Part shown: positions 22,533 to 29,647 of the stretch, piece after piece | How the letters are laid out: every line of letters begins with the position of its first letter | Numbering within the stretch: the first letter of the stretch is position 1 | Virus record (IMG/VR): IMGVR_UViG_3300028388_002881 | Coordinates: 1 to 37,918 of that record | DNA length: 37,918 bases | Reading direction: 5' to 3' (one strand) | Origin: a virus | The notes under the pieces: model-generated | What the model was told of the DNA's origin: nothing | The model's input: only the letters and a program-made list of their open reading frames with translations | Databases searched by the model: none | Position numbers and translations under genes: made by a program

Positions 22533-23992
22533 GCCGACGCCCTCCGCTTTGCAAACGCGATGCGGCGCGACTTCTCGTAGTTCAGGAACGCTTGGTCGGC
22601 CTCGGTCGGCACGTCAGCCAGCCCGCGCGGCCACACGCCAAACTTTCCGCGATACAGGTTCGCAGCCCATCCGCGCTTGTAGCCACGCTTCGCCGCCATC
22701 CACAGCGCCATGCCGTAAAACCGCTGCTTTTCGCCCTTGTCCGCCTTCACCTTGACCGGAGTTATCTCAACGAGTTCGCCCTCGACGGTTTCCACATTGG
22801 CGACCGGCTTGCGCTCATGGCCGCAGCTTGGGCACGTCGCCCCGGTGTGCAGCGTTTCGCACTGGCTGCACGGCTTCGGCAGCTTGTCGCGCTTTTCCTT
22901 CGGCGCGGCTTCGCCCTTCGGGGTGGCGTCCAGCCCTTGCCAGTGGATATCCGTCACCAGCCCGTTGCGCAGACTGTTTCCGGCGTGGTCTAGGATAAGC
23001 AAGTCCTCAGTGCCGGGGTTCACGCGCAAGCCGCGCCCGATCTTCTGAACGTGCAGCATCAGACTTTGCGTCGGTGCCGCGTCGATGATGCAAGACACCG
23101 GCCAATCCACGCCGGTCGTCAGGGTCCGCACCGAACACGCCACCCGGATCTCACCCGATCGAAAGCGGCGCTCGATGATCTGCCGCTCCACGGTGTCGGT
23201 GTAGGCGTCTACGTAGGCCGACGCGACACCGGCCCGCTGAAATTGCTCGTGCAGCGCCTTAGCGTGCGCGCAGGACATGCCGAAAAGCAGCGTGGGCCGG
23301 TTTTCGCCACGCTGTAGCCATGTCTCGACAACCGACGCCATAAGCGCCTTGCCCTCCATGACTTGCGCCGCCTGCCCTTCGTGGAAGTCCCCAGCCACCA
23401 CCTTGACGCTGCTCATGTCGGGCACGTCCGGGGCGTAGGCCGTGAATTGGCTCAGGTATCCCGCGTCGATGAGTTCCCCGATGGTCACCGGGACCACCAG
23501 ATCCTGCCACAGCAGACCCATGCCCTTGGCGCCGGGCGTGGCCGTCAGTCCGATGAAATGCACGTCCGGGCGCTCGCGCAACAAATCCTCAATGACCCGC
23601 GCTCGTTGGTGGCATTCGTCAACGATGACCAGCGAGGCTCGCGGTATCTCCCGCCGGGCCAGCGTTTGCACCGACGCGACCTGTAGCGCGGCGCGTGGGT
23701 CCGTGCGCGGGTGGCTGGCCTGCATCACGCCAATGTCCCGCAGCCCTTCGGCCTCGAACGCGGCAACGGTCTGGTCTATCAGGCTAACGGCGGGCGCCGT
23801 AAATATCGTTGCGTTGCCCTTTCCAAGAGCAGAGCGGATGAGGTGGCTTGCCGTAAGCGTCTTGCCCGCGCCGGTCGGCATTTGGCAGACGATGCGCCGG
23901 TTTCCCTGTCCAGCAGATTGGCGGATCAGGTCCAATGCTTTCGTCTGGTGAAAGCGAAGGGGCTTCGGTTCGGAAGCGAACAGGTCGAACAT
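22529..23992 (-). CDS. SF2 DEAD/DEAH-type helicase
   Basis: A 487-residue helicase. Motif I is PTGAGKT at residues 39-45, motif II is DECH (LVIVDECHQRAR), motif III is TATPG, and motif VI is in HVQKIGRGLRVNPGTEDLLI. Near the C-terminus there is a zinc knuckle pair (CSQCETLHTGATCPSCGHE). The architecture resembles phage helicases of the type III restriction ResIII group used in replication. It lies between the initiator-like gene and the primase. Confidence 0.9.
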   Translation of the reverse strand: MFDLFASEPKPLRFHQTKALDLIRQSAGQGNRRIVCQMPTGAGKTLTASHLIRSALGKGNATIFTAPAVSLIDQTVAAFEAEGLRDIGVMQASHPRTDPRAALQVASVQTLARREIPRASLVIVDECHQRARVIEDLLRERPDVHFIGLTATPGAKGMGLLWQDLVVPVTIGELIDAGYLSQFTAYAPDVPDMSSVKVVAGDFHEGQAAQVMEGKALMASVVETWLQRGENRPTLLFGMSCAHAKALHEQFQRAGVASAYVDAYTDTVERQIIERRFRSGEIRVACSVRTLTTGVDWPVSCIIDAAPTQSLMLHVQKIGRGLRVNPGTEDLLILDHAGNSLRNGLVTDIHWQGLDATPKGEAAPKEKRDKLPKPCSQCETLHTGATCPSCGHERKPVANVETVEGELVEITPVKVKADKGEKQRFYGMALWMAAKRGYKRGWAANLYRGKFGVWPRGLADVPTEADQAFLNYEKSRRIAFAKRRASA

Positions 23993-24459
23993 TACGAACG
24001 CCCCCCGTTTCCAACCTTCTGGAAAGGGAAAGACACAACGTCAGCCGCAAGCGGTTCCGCCTGAGTATTATACCAATCCCTATCGGGTGCCCCCGTTTGC
24101 ACTCTGGTAAGGGTGCCCCCGTTTGCACTCTCGCAGGGTGCTTTTTTGTTCACTCTGGCTGGCCGCCACGACGACGCGACAGGGCGCCCGAAAAGCACAA
24201 ACTGGTTGCTCCCTTGGTGGCCGTTCGTGCGGCGCTTCTGACGAACTATCAGGCCGTTCGCTTCAAGGTCTGAAACCAAGTCAATAAGCTTGCGGCGGCT
24301 GCACCCAACCTCGTCGGCAATCGTTTCGTATGACGGAAAACACTCGCCGGTCTTGTCGTGGTGATGCGCGGCCAGCGTCAGCAGCGCGAGCCGGTGGCGG
24401 GACGGGATGCCGATACGCTTCCCCACGTCACGCGCCCAGTTGATTGCACGGATGCTCAT
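23992..24459 (-). CDS. Initiator-like HTH protein (lambda O-like) with origin iterons in the gene
   Basis: A 155-residue protein. The N-terminal winged helix (HRLALLTLAAHHHDKTGECF, then PSYETIADEVGCSRRKLIDLV and LEANGLIVRQK) is the HTH_36-type domain of phage replication initiators. The C-terminal part is low-complexity because it is encoded by three 21-base iterons at 24085-24156. It probably binds those iterons and loads the helicase. It is coupled to both neighbours (ATGA, TAATG). The function is inferred from domain, place and iterons. Confidence 0.8.
   Translation of the reverse strand: MSIRAINWARDVGKRIGIPSRHRLALLTLAAHHHDKTGECFPSYETIADEVGCSRRKLIDLVSDLEANGLIVRQKRRTNGHQGSNQFVLFGRPVASSWRPARVNKKAPCESANGGTLTRVQTGAPDRDWYNTQAEPLAADVVSFPFQKVGNGGRS
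24085..24156. repeat. Three iterons, candidate replication origin
   Basis: Two identical 21-base copies, GGGTGC...CACTCT with centre CCCCGTTTG, lie at 24085-24105 and 24111-24131. A third copy at 24136-24156 keeps GGGTGC and CACTCT but has a T-rich centre. The start-to-start steps are 26 and 25 bases, about two and a half helical turns. An AT-rich stretch (TGAGTATTATACC) lies next to copy 1 and could be the unwinding element. Iterons within an initiator gene match the lambda O/ori arrangement. Confidence 0.75.
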
Positions 24460-24599
24460 TCGCCCGCCTCCCGCGCCTTGCGGTCGGCCATGTCGCGCAC
24501 CAGCGCCCGGGCCAGATCGCCCACGGACTGCCAGTGATGTTCGCTTGTGTTCTTGTTGCGCGATTGCGCAGAATCGTTATATTGCCTCGCAACGGGCAT
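24456..24599 (-). CDS. Small hypothetical protein before the initiator gene
   Basis: A 47-residue protein starting MPVARQYNDSAQSRNKNTSE at ATG 24599, with AAGGGAG nine bases upstream, ending RALVRDMADRKAREAGE. It is hydrophilic and helical. The stop overlaps the initiator start (ATGA), which supports the frame. No family was recognised. Confidence 0.55.
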   Translation of the reverse strand: MPVARQYNDSAQSRNKNTSEHHWQSVGDLARALVRDMADRKAREAGE

Positions 24600-24693
24600 C
24601 GTCGGCACTCCCTTACAGTGTCGTATGTCAAGGGCCGGGTCAGGAGCGCCAACTCCGTCTCGGCCCGCTTCGTTTCTACCACTTTCCCACCGC

Positions 24694-25074
24694 TTAACCA
24701 ACTGGAAACCCGTCCTTTTTCCGCGTTGGAAAGGACCACTCACGCAACGTCTCGCGCACGTCCTCGACGCTCCGGACCACGGCCACGCGGTAGCCCATCG
24801 CCCGGAGCCGATCGTGAACCTCGCGCTGCGCCGGGGTGACGCGGCCGCCTTCGGCCTTCACTTCCAGGAACAGCGCGCCGCGATGCGTCAGGACCACCAA
24901 GTCGGGGAAGCCCGCCGTCTGCCCCATGTCGCGCTTGCGCACCCCGTCCAGCACGCCAGAGCGCCCGCCCCTGACGCCTTCATTCGCGCTGTGGTGCACG
25001 ATGTTGTCGGGCGGCAGGACGGCGCGCAGGTAGGTCACGATTGCGCGCTGGATTGGGGCCTCGCGCGCGGTCAT
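24694..25074 (-). CDS. VRR-NUC domain nuclease
   Basis: A 126-residue stand-alone VRR-NUC protein. The core reads TAGFPDLVVLTHRGALFLEV followed by KAEGGRVTPAQREVHDRLRA, with catalytic D, E and K in PD...ExK order. The N-terminal REAPIQRAIVTYLRAVLPP completes the fold. Such phage nucleases act on branched or recombination DNA. The start overlaps the SSB stop (TGATG). The length is normal. Confidence 0.9.
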   Translation of the reverse strand: MTAREAPIQRAIVTYLRAVLPPDNIVHHSANEGVRGGRSGVLDGVRKRDMGQTAGFPDLVVLTHRGALFLEVKAEGGRVTPAQREVHDRLRAMGYRVAVVRSVEDVRETLREWSFPTRKKDGFPVG

Positions 25075-25454
25075 CAGAACGGGATCTCGTCGTTTAGGTC
25101 GCGCGCTGGTGCGCGCTGCGGCTGCTCATCTCGTCCGCCGTCGTCGCGCTGGCTGCCCCCGTCACCGCCGCCCATCGGCGTGAAGTCGTGCGCCCTAACC
25201 GTCAGATACGTCTTGCCGTCATATTCCCGCGTCCCGAGTTCGCCAGTGACGCACAGCTTGGCGCCCTTGGTCGCAAACCGTGCCGCAGCTTCACCGCGCT
25301 TGCCCCACACGGACACGTCGAAAAACGTCGTGGTTTTCTCGCCGTTCTCGTATCCGTTGACGGCAATCGAAAAACCGGCGACGGACTGCCCGGACTGCGT
25401 TTGGCGCACCTTGGCGTCCCTGGTGCAGTTTCCCGCTATCGTGATGGACTTCAT
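25074..25454 (-). CDS. ssb: Single-stranded DNA-binding protein
   Basis: A 126-residue SSB. The OB fold occupies residues 1-100 (MKSITIAGNCTRDAKVRQTQ; FFDVSVWGKRGEAAARF; GAKLCVTGELGTREYDGKTY). A Gly/Asp/Gln-rich linker and the acidic tip DLNDEIPF follow; the tip matches the partner-binding tail of bacterial SSB. It covers ssDNA at replication forks and recruits partners. It is coupled upstream (ATGA) to the 50-residue gene. Confidence 0.92.
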   Translation of the reverse strand: MKSITIAGNCTRDAKVRQTQSGQSVAGFSIAVNGYENGEKTTTFFDVSVWGKRGEAAARFATKGAKLCVTGELGTREYDGKTYLTVRAHDFTPMGGGDGGSQRDDGGRDEQPQRAPARDLNDEIPF

Positions 25455-25603
25455 TCGGTTTCCTTGATTTTCAACCCGAGCGCCTTGGCCCGGTCCATAA
25501 TTTCCGCCCGCTCGCCGGGCCGTTCGGGGCGCACCCGCCAGACGCAGACGGCGAGATACCAGCCGCGCAATTCGCCGGGGCACGTCAGGTCAGAAGGGTT
25601 CAT
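25451..25603 (-). CDS. Small hypothetical protein upstream of SSB
   Basis: A 50-residue protein starting MNPSDLTCPGELRGWYLAVC and ending DRAKALGLKIKETE. Both ends overlap neighbours as ATGA, strong support for a real frame despite the small size. It has a compact middle and a basic helical end. No family was recognised; similar small proteins sit beside SSB genes in phages. Confidence 0.6.
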   Translation of the reverse strand: MNPSDLTCPGELRGWYLAVCVWRVRPERPGERAEIMDRAKALGLKIKETE

Positions 25604-26136
25604 TGCAGATCACTCGCGCGCGCTATCAGGCGCAGGCTGCTTGCGGCCCAATATACCATTCCGCTCCTGCCCCATTTGTCAGAGCGATGGTTTTCCGTGT
25701 TTCTCAGGATGCTAAGGTCGTTGCCAAACAAGCCAGTCGGGCAGGCTTCGGGGCAGCCATGCGCCACGTCTCTTGCATCCGGCTTTTCCTGCGGGTGCCA
25801 AAACAAGAGCCACACTGGCAGGCTCGTTTTCTCCGCGACTTCGCAGTATTCGCCGTAATGGCGAAGATCTATGCCTGTCGTCCAGCGCCCGGAAATTCTG
25901 TGCCAAGTGAAGCACGTCTTGTGCTTTGCCTCGAACCATCGGACTTCGCCATCCCTAAATGCGAGCAAATCAGGCAGCACCAAATCGCCTTCGCTGGAAA
26001 ATAGCTGCGGCCCTTTCCCGCTGGATTGCTCAATTTGATACGCTGGGAAAATCGCGTGTCCGCGAGATTGAAGCCACTTCGAGATGAGGCTTTCGCCCAC
26101 CTGCCCCATGGAAAGGTTCTGCTCAAACCTACCCAT
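25600..26136 (-). CDS. Putative restriction-endonuclease-fold protein
   Basis: A 178-residue protein from ATG 26136 (MGRFEQNLSMGQVGESLISK). GDLVLPDLLAFRDGEVRWFE, then AKHKTCFTWHR, gives PD...E-x-K spacing, the signature of PD-(D/E)XK nucleases; the N-terminal GQVGESLISKWLQSRGH is the usual first helix. A DNA-processing role is inferred. It overlaps the Dam-type gene by eight bases. A longer upstream frame is rejected because it lies within that gene. Confidence 0.65.
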   Translation of the reverse strand: MGRFEQNLSMGQVGESLISKWLQSRGHAIFPAYQIEQSSGKGPQLFSSEGDLVLPDLLAFRDGEVRWFEAKHKTCFTWHRISGRWTTGIDLRHYGEYCEVAEKTSLPVWLLFWHPQEKPDARDVAHGCPEACPTGLFGNDLSILRNTENHRSDKWGRSGMVYWAASSLRLIARASDLQ

Positions 26137-27424
26137 GACGAACCACCAGCCCGAATCCGGCAAATGCCTGATCGAACGCATCAGGGTCGGGGCCGCAATA
26201 GATGATTGCCTGCCCTTGAAGCGGTGCGCCTGGATTTCCTTCCGGGCGCAGAAATCGGATGCGCGTCTTGGGAAAGCAAATCGCAGAACACTCGGCCGCG
26301 ATTGTCTGAAACCACGCGGTTTCCGTGGCATTGTTTACCAGCACCACGCCCTCGGAGCCGCGCCGAACCTCTGCCGCAAACCTGTCCGCGAACTGCCCCA
26401 TAAGCGGCTGCGCATAAGGCGGGTTCATCCAGATGCGGCCCACAGGCCACTCCTGCTTCAGCCCGTCATCTTCGGCGGTAAAGATCCGGCTCGCGCCGAC
26501 AGTCCGGTTGGCAATTTCCGAAGATGCCGGGTCCAAGTCGAAGCCACCCATGACGGCGCGCGCAGCTTCGATGAAAGGCGCGGGCGTATACCACTCATTG
26601 TTTCCGCTGTTCTGGGAAACGTGGGCCCTCTTTACAGCCTCCCGCGCGGTATCCCGCATTTTGTCAGGCGCTGCGGTGATGACTTCTGCCTTTGCCTCGT
26701 CCGGCAAATCAGCGACTTTCGACGCCAGAGACACGCTCATGTGCCCCTCGTCTACTGCGCGCGATATTTCCGGCGGCGCGGTGTCTTGAACCTTGCGAGC
26801 ATCAGCCACGCTTCGAGGTGATACGTTCAACATGCGCGCCGCGTCTGCGCTAGACACAGGCGGGGATGCGTCAGCCCGCTCTGGCACGGAAATATCAAGA
26901 TGCAAATTTGCGTCTTGAACCGAAGCGCGCCGATTGCCTCCATGCCTCATATTTGCCACCCGCGCCGCGATGCTGGCCCGCTGGCTTTCCGTCAGGTGGC
27001 GGCGGTGCAGGTTGTGCGATATGACAAAGGCAAGCGGATCGTCACCGCCGAACTCAGTGCGCGGATATTCGATGCCGAGGTCGCGGGCGCACATATAGCG
27101 GTTGCGGCCGTCAAGAATGGCACCCCCGAGAAACACGACTGGCTCGCGCACGCCATGCTCGCGGATATCCTCGCGCAGCCGGTCTAAGGCATCGCCAGAC
27201 AGCATGGGGAAAAGGTTTGCGTATTCGTGAAACGCAACGTCTTGGGAGGAGGAGCGCGGCCCGCGCAGTTGCCCGGCGCCGAATGGGCAAAGCGCCGGGA
27301 GGGAGGAAAACACCGGGGTATCGGGCCATCCGCCCCGGTTCGGATGCCGGTCGGCAGCGCCACACAGCGCGGCGCTTCCAGACTGCCCTAGCCAGCCGAT
27401 GGGATATTTTCGGCTGGTGTTCAT
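26129..27424 (-). CDS. ParB-like domain fused to phage Dam-type N6-adenine methyltransferase
   Basis: A 431-residue fusion. About residues 65-150 are ParB-like (LREDIREHGVREPVVFLGGA; ILDGRNRYMCARDLG; VISHNLHRRHLTESQRASIA). A helical region with HTH follows (SSADAARMLNVSPRSVADAR). The C-terminal domain has SGNNEWYTPAPFIEAARAVM, GGFDLDPASSEIANRTV and WMNPPYAQPL, the phage DNA N-6-adenine-methyltransferase pattern. It may methylate phage DNA and bind a defined site. The first 60 residues are low-complexity, so the true start may be internal. Confidence 0.88.
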   Translation of the reverse strand: MNTSRKYPIGWLGQSGSAALCGAADRHPNRGGWPDTPVFSSLPALCPFGAGQLRGPRSSSQDVAFHEYANLFPMLSGDALDRLREDIREHGVREPVVFLGGAILDGRNRYMCARDLGIEYPRTEFGGDDPLAFVISHNLHRRHLTESQRASIAARVANMRHGGNRRASVQDANLHLDISVPERADASPPVSSADAARMLNVSPRSVADARKVQDTAPPEISRAVDEGHMSVSLASKVADLPDEAKAEVITAAPDKMRDTAREAVKRAHVSQNSGNNEWYTPAPFIEAARAVMGGFDLDPASSEIANRTVGASRIFTAEDDGLKQEWPVGRIWMNPPYAQPLMGQFADRFAAEVRRGSEGVVLVNNATETAWFQTIAAECSAICFPKTRIRFLRPEGNPGAPLQGQAIIYCGPDPDAFDQAFAGFGLVVRHG

Positions 27425-27726
27425 GCCGCCACCTCACCGAAGTGCCGCTTGAAGCCCTCGGGATCGCGCAGCGCGATGACGGCCACCTTGTCTCCGCGCG
27501 GGGCGACGGTGCCTTCCAGCCAGTTGGACGCGGTGCGAGCCGATACGCCGAACGCGACGGCCAAGGCTTCGGCGCTCAGGCCGGTGCCCCGAAAGTATGC
27601 GGCCGCGCGGTCAGGGAAGCAGCGCTGGAAGGCGTGCAGGTCGAACCGGCGCGCGCTCTGCCTTGCGCAGAATGTTTCCCAAGACGGCGCGGCGTCTGGC
27701 GTGGCAGCGTCGGGCCGGGGGGTCAT
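27421..27726 (-). CDS. HTH protein, second gene of the left early operon
   Basis: A 101-residue protein. The HTH lies at about residues 46-75 (RGTGLSAEALAVAFGVSART, then ASNWLEGTVAPRGD), preceded by FDLHAFQRCFPDRAAAYFRG. It is coupled by ATGA overlaps to both neighbours. It is probably a regulator or a replication accessory protein; small proteins of this kind are common next to the Cro-like gene in phages of this group. Confidence 0.7.
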   Translation of the reverse strand: MTPRPDAATPDAAPSWETFCARQSARRFDLHAFQRCFPDRAAAYFRGTGLSAEALAVAFGVSARTASNWLEGTVAPRGDKVAVIALRDPEGFKRHFGEVAA

Positions 27727-27926
27727 GCTGCGCCCTTCGAAGCCGGGTTTTCAGCCATAAAGCTGCGCACTCGCGCCTCGGTCTTAAAGTGAAGCGCGCC
27801 ACCTGCGCGCAACCTTGTCACCAACTCGCTATTGTTCACTGCGAGTTTGCCGAAATACGTCGCGGACATACCGGCTGCGGACAGGTAGTCCTCGATTTCT
27901 GTAAGGATGGGATGATGCTCGGTCAT
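27723..27926 (-). CDS. Cro-like small HTH protein, first gene of the left early operon
   Basis: A 67-residue protein. GMSATYFGKLAVNNSELVTR, then LRAGGALHFKTEARVRSFM, has HTH spacing and closely resembles small regulators found as the first gene opposite the repressor. The start ATG lies six bases from a -10 box, so its mRNA is probably leaderless. Divergent placement from the repressor suggests a Cro-type role. Confidence 0.75.
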   Translation of the reverse strand: MTEHHPILTEIEDYLSAAGMSATYFGKLAVNNSELVTRLRAGGALHFKTEARVRSFMAENPASKGAA

Positions 27927-27932
27927 GGTGTG

Positions 27933-27960
27933 ACCATATCCGCTATCGCGGACAAGTCAA
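27933..27960 (-). promoter_or_regulatory. Left early promoter
   Basis: On the minus strand TTGACT (27960-27955) and TATGGT (27938-27933) are separated by 16 bases. The operator at 27939-27952 fills the spacer, so repressor binding would block it. Transcription should start at or next to the ATG at 27926. Confidence 0.7.
27939..27952. promoter_or_regulatory. Operator OL1
   Basis: TCCGCTATCGCGGA is a perfect inverted repeat of TCCGC with a four-base centre, lying between -35 and -10 of the left early promoter. The same palindrome occurs twice before the right early operon. Confidence 0.75.
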
Positions 27961-27963
27961 GCG

Positions 27964-27977
27964 TCTACAATCGCGGA
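27964..27977. promoter_or_regulatory. Operator OL2 overlapping the repressor -10
   Basis: TCTACAATCGCGGA has one perfect half (GCGGA) and one half with two changes. Its centre is 25 bases from OL1. It contains TACAAT (27966-27971), a good plus-strand -10 for the repressor gene at 28014, with no clear -35. Binding here could autoregulate the repressor. Confidence 0.6.
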
Positions 27978-28013
27978 CGTGCAATCGGTGAAAATTTTGG
28001 GCAAGCCATCTTC

Positions 28014-28307
28014 ATGGATGAAGGCTGGCGGCAGCGCATTGAGCAGCGCGCTCTACAGGACGGACGGTCGCTGCGAGACATTTCTCTAGCGGCCGGGCTG
28101 TCTCATGGCTACCCGCACGGGATCTTGCGCGACGGCAAAGAGCCCACACTGGATCGGTTCGTGAAAATATGCGACGCGCTTGGACTTAGCGTGTCCTACG
28201 CCATGCTGGGGATCGAGGTATCACCAACGGTCGAAAAGATCATTCGCGCTGTCCAGGATGATCCGGCTCGCCAGAGCGCGCTTCTGGCACTTCTTTCGGA
28301 CAGCTGA
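28014..28307 (+). CDS. Phage repressor, small HTH type
   Basis: A 97-residue protein. An XRE-like HTH lies at about residues 14-50 (DGRSLRDISLAAGLSHGYPH, then GILRDGKEPTLDRFVKICDA), with LGLSVSYAMLGIEV and a helical C-terminus (KIIRAVQDDPARQSALLALL) that may dimerise. There is no LexA/CI-type peptidase domain, so induction would differ from lambda. It lies between the two operator pairs and is divergent from the Cro-like gene. The start is uncertain: ATG 28014 has no clear ribosome-binding site. Confidence 0.75.
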   Translation: MDEGWRQRIEQRALQDGRSLRDISLAAGLSHGYPHGILRDGKEPTLDRFVKICDALGLSVSYAMLGIEVSPTVEKIIRAVQDDPARQSALLALLSDS

Positions 28308-28383
28308 CAACCTTGAGTAGGATGCGCTGCAAGGCGGTTTCGTCTAGCGTTGCGAGCTTGGCGACTGCCTTAAATAAATCCAC
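28240..28383 (-). CDS. Possible small antisense ORF opposite the repressor end
   Basis: A 47-residue frame from GTG 28383 with GGAGGT immediately upstream (only three to four bases spacing), reading MDLFKAVAKLATLDETALQR then ILLKVV. The first 30 residues look like a helical protein; the rest overlaps the repressor 3' end on the other strand. It may be a regulatory small protein or chance. Confidence 0.3.
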   Translation of the reverse strand: MDLFKAVAKLATLDETALQRILLKVVSCPKEVPEARSGEPDHPGQRE

Positions 28384-28463
28384 GTGACCTCCTAGCACCC
28401 CATCGCGAAAGCCTGAGTGAAAGCCTTTAAGCCGTCAAGGCGCGGTTTCCTGACTGGCGGGTG

Positions 28464-28477
28464 TCCGCGATTGCGGA
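28464..28477. promoter_or_regulatory. Operator OR1
   Basis: TCCGCGATTGCGGA, a perfect inverted repeat of TCCGC, just upstream of the -35 of the right early promoter. Confidence 0.75.
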
Positions 28478-28485
28478 TTTAAGCC

Positions 28486-28512
28486 TTGACCGTCCGCGAT
28501 TGCGGATATACC
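28486..28512 (+). promoter_or_regulatory. Right early promoter
   Basis: TTGACC (28486-28491) and TATACC (28507-28512) are 15 bases apart. The second right operator fills the spacer. The first gene starts 47 bases downstream at 28559 with GGGAG before its ATG. Confidence 0.6.
28493..28506. promoter_or_regulatory. Operator OR2
   Basis: This copy is identical to OR1, with its centre 29 bases away, and lies between the -35 and -10 of the right early promoter, mirroring OL1. Confidence 0.75.
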
Positions 28513-28558
28513 GTCACCCCATCACCGCCCGCAACGCCGGGCCAGATGGGAGCCTGAC

Positions 28559-28738
28559 ATGACCGAAACCGCCAAGACGCTAGCCGCTCAATCGCTTGAG
28601 GACAGCAACGTCCGCGACGCCGCCCAGTTCTTCGCTTGGTTGCAGGTCCGCACCGACGACAAGGCGCTAATGAACGCCGCCATCGTTGAGCGTCGCCGCC
28701 TTTTGAATGCCCGTCATTTCAAAGGCGGTGCCGCATGA
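28559..28738 (+). CDS. Small hypothetical protein, first gene of the right operon
   Basis: A 59-residue protein starting MTETAKTLAAQSLEDSNVRD, with AAQFFAWLQVRTDDKALMNA. It is helical and hydrophilic. GGGAG lies six bases before the ATG and the stop is coupled to the next gene (ATGA). No family was recognised. As the first gene after the operator-controlled promoter it is expressed early after induction. Confidence 0.65.
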   Translation: MTETAKTLAAQSLEDSNVRDAAQFFAWLQVRTDDKALMNAAIVERRRLLNARHFKGGAA

Positions 28739-29085
28739 CCTACGCCCGCCACAACCCCTACGACCTCGACGCCGAGGAACTGCATCCGAACGGCGGCCAC
28801 TGGTCCGTTTGCGCCTGCTGCGGCGACGCCATGCACCGCAGCGAAGTCGCCAACCCGGACGACTGGCTGCACGTCGATGCAATGGAGCGCGAGCACGGCG
28901 GCAACGTCTGCCAAGGCTGCGCCGACGATTGGGGCCACTGCGAGATGTGCGACCGGCTCACGCCCGACCGCACGTCTGACCTTCACGAAGGCTGGGTGTG
29001 CGAGGACTGCGCCGCCGGACTGCCGGGCGCCATTGCCGAGCGCGCCGCCGAGGATGCGGCCGATCTGCTGCGGGAGGGCGTGTGA
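28735..29085 (+). CDS. Cys-rich zinc-binding protein
   Basis: A 116-residue protein with CACCGDAMH, then VCQGCADDWGHCEMCDRL and VCEDCAAGLPG. These CxxC pairs suggest two or three zinc sites in a RING- or treble-clef-like arrangement. The overall charge is acidic, so it may bind protein more than DNA. It is coupled to both neighbours. The function is unknown. Confidence 0.7.
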   Translation: MTYARHNPYDLDAEELHPNGGHWSVCACCGDAMHRSEVANPDDWLHVDAMEREHGGNVCQGCADDWGHCEMCDRLTPDRTSDLHEGWVCEDCAAGLPGAIAERAAEDAADLLREGV

Positions 29086-29303
29086 TGCGCGCCGCCCTCG
29101 TAGACGCCGCCAAGCTGGACCGGGTGCGCGCGCTGATCGCGGGCCGGGTGTTCCACAGCCTCGACCTTGGCTTGCCGCTTGACGCGCTGGACGCCGAGCG
29201 CATCCGCGAGGCGCACGCGCTCCTGTCCGAACTCACCGCACCGCACGCCGACACGTCCGACGACGTGGCCCGGCTGCGCGCAATGCAGGAAGCCGCAGAA
29301 TGA
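29085..29303 (+). CDS. Small hypothetical protein
   Basis: A 72-residue helical protein starting MRAALVDAAKLDRVRALIAG and ending DVARLRAMQEAAE. The start overlaps the previous stop (TGATG) and the end overlaps the next start (ATGA). No motif was recognised. Confidence 0.65.
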   Translation: MRAALVDAAKLDRVRALIAGRVFHSLDLGLPLDALDAERIREAHALLSELTAPHADTSDDVARLRAMQEAAE

Positions 29304-29647
29304 GTGGAACGCCGAAGGCAACAAGCAAGTTTCCGGGCGTTGCCTGCCCGGCCTGCGGCAGTCCTGATGTAGCGGTTTATGACAGCCGAAGCTTGAACCA
29401 CAAAATCACTCCGGTTGCCGCTCAACGGGTGCCGCTTGCCCAGTCGCCATTCCGCCGCCGATGCTGTCGCGCTTGCGATGAAAGGTGGGCGACCGTGGAG
29501 GTCAGGGTCGATGACGTAGGCGCGCTGAAAAGCGCAATGCAAGCCACGGCGATCGTGTCTCTCGCGGCAGGCGCCGGGCTCACCTTCCAAGACCTCATCG
29601 ACGCTTACGCCAATTCGGTGGGGCAAACCCCGGAGGCCGCAGAATGA
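29300..29647 (+). CDS. NrdR-like zinc ribbon protein without ATP-cone
   Basis: A 115-residue protein with CPACGSPDVAVYDSRS, then RRRCCRACDERWATVEV. This matches the NrdR zinc ribbon (CPxC...DSR...RRRxCxxCxxRFTTxE), but the ATP-cone domain of real NrdR (about 150 residues) is missing; the C-terminal part is a different helical unit (AIVSLAAGAGLTFQDLIDAY). It may bind DNA, possibly near ribonucleotide reductase promoters. Confidence 0.7.
   Translation: MSGTPKATSKFPGVACPACGSPDVAVYDSRSLNHKITPVAAQRVPLAQSPFRRRCCRACDERWATVEVRVDDVGALKSAMQATAIVSLAAGAGLTFQDLIDAYANSVGQTPEAAE

Larger units (their letters stand above)
28308..28558. other. Intergenic control region between the repressor and right early operon
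   Basis: These 251 bases hold no plus-strand gene. They contain the 5' part of the possible antisense ORF, a short direct repeat (GAAAGCCT, near 28408 and 28420), two perfect operators and the right early promoter. There is no clear terminator for the repressor. Confidence 0.6.

Noticed and set aside
24085-24156. CRISPR array
   Set aside because: Only three repeats with four- to five-base gaps, located within a coding gene; this fits iterons.
29300-29647. True NrdR regulator
   Set aside because: Only the zinc ribbon is present; the ATP-cone domain is missing.
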